Source: Promethearchaeia archaeon (GTDB taxonomy: Archaea > Asgardarchaeota > Lokiarchaeia > Sigyniarchaeales > SOKP01). Taken from it: a stretch of 5,043 bases of DNA. The stretch's first letter is position 1, and the number at the start of each line of letters is the position of its first letter. The notes under the pieces were generated by a model that was given only the letters and a program-made list of their open reading frames with translations, did no database searches and was not told the origin of the DNA. The stretch spans positions 1 through 5,043 of the forward strand of contig JAHQWX010000181.1 in the NCBI GenBank assembly GCA_029856375.1. Reading direction: 5' to 3'. A program made the translations under genes and the position numbers. Positions 4,860 through 5,043 of this stretch are shown one piece after another.

Positions 4860-5043
4860 ATGAAATTTAAAATTTACACTATTGCAATTATAATGTCCTT
4901 AAGTGTAATTATGTTCTCTACTTCTAGTTTTATTGAAGTTTCTGCGCAAGAAGGAGATGACTTCGAGGAAATTGATAAATACCTTGAAGCAGAAATGATA
5001 AATTCGATACTTCCTGGAATGGCTGTGGGAATAGTAAAAAATG
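4860..5043 (+). CDS. Secreted serine hydrolase, beta-lactamase-related family, N-terminal part
   Basis: The frame starts at ATG 4860 and is still open at the window end (61 codons). Residues 1-29 are a classical signal peptide: MKFK, a hydrophobic core IYTIAIIMSLSVIMF, then a polar region ending in SAQ, with likely cleavage near residue 29-30. The mature part contains an acidic stretch and then IDKYLEAEMINSILPGMAVGIVKN. The pattern 'I-D-x-Y ... PGMAVGIVK' is typical of the start of class C beta-lactamase-like / D-Ala-D-Ala carboxypeptidase-like hydrolases (esterases, D-aminopeptidases, penicillin-binding-like enzymes). The catalytic SxxK would lie some 40-50 residues later, outside the window, so activity cannot be judged. 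Expected location is outside the membrane. It is divergent from the deacylase gene across 169 bases. Confidence 0.65.
   Translation, partial: MKFKIYTIAIIMSLSVIMFSTSSFIEVSAQEGDDFEEIDKYLEAEMINSILPGMAVGIVKN

Overview
The window looks like DNA from an uncultivated Asgard (Lokiarchaeia-like) archaeon. The evidence is the AT-rich composition, archaeal TATA-like boxes about 25-35 bp upstream of starts or inferred transcript starts, frequent TTG/GTG starts, and above all a cluster of a Rag/Gtr-type small GTPase with several longin/roadblock-type proteins. That combination is typical of Asgard genomes. The assignment is by gene content only; no rRNA or other phylogenetic marker is present.

Layout, left to right. 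Bases 1-91 have a higher GC content (about 49% over bases 1-80). They carry the first 14 codons of a minus-strand secreted or membrane protein with a textbook Shine-Dalgarno, unlike anything else here. This may be a junction with foreign sequence or an assembly chimera. Bases 92-373 are the 3' part of a gene paralogous to the next one. Gene 522-1400 is a response-regulator receiver domain fused to a longin-like output domain. The 3' halves of these two genes and the spacers after them are homologous, so this is a tandem duplication. Next come a Rag-like GTPase (1561-2115), a small longin-like protein (2147-2581) and a second small longin-like protein (2649-3044, no canonical in-frame start at its natural beginning). 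All lie on the plus strand.

Convergent to that block, with 11 bp between stops, is a metal-dependent N-acyl-D-amino-acid deacylase (minus strand, 4690-3056). Divergent from the deacylase, the window ends inside the N-terminus of a secreted serine hydrolase of the beta-lactamase-related family (4860 onward).

Working interpretation: 92-3044 is a signalling module. A phosphorylatable receiver domain is joined to a longin-type domain and sits beside a Rag-like GTPase that lacks the C-terminal roadblock domain of eukaryotic Rags, together with two free-standing longin-type proteins that could serve as its partners. It resembles in parts the eukaryotic Rag/Ragulator/GATOR1 set, but with a two-component input. 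The deacylase and serine hydrolase form a separate theme, probably use of D-amino-acid-containing material from outside the cell.
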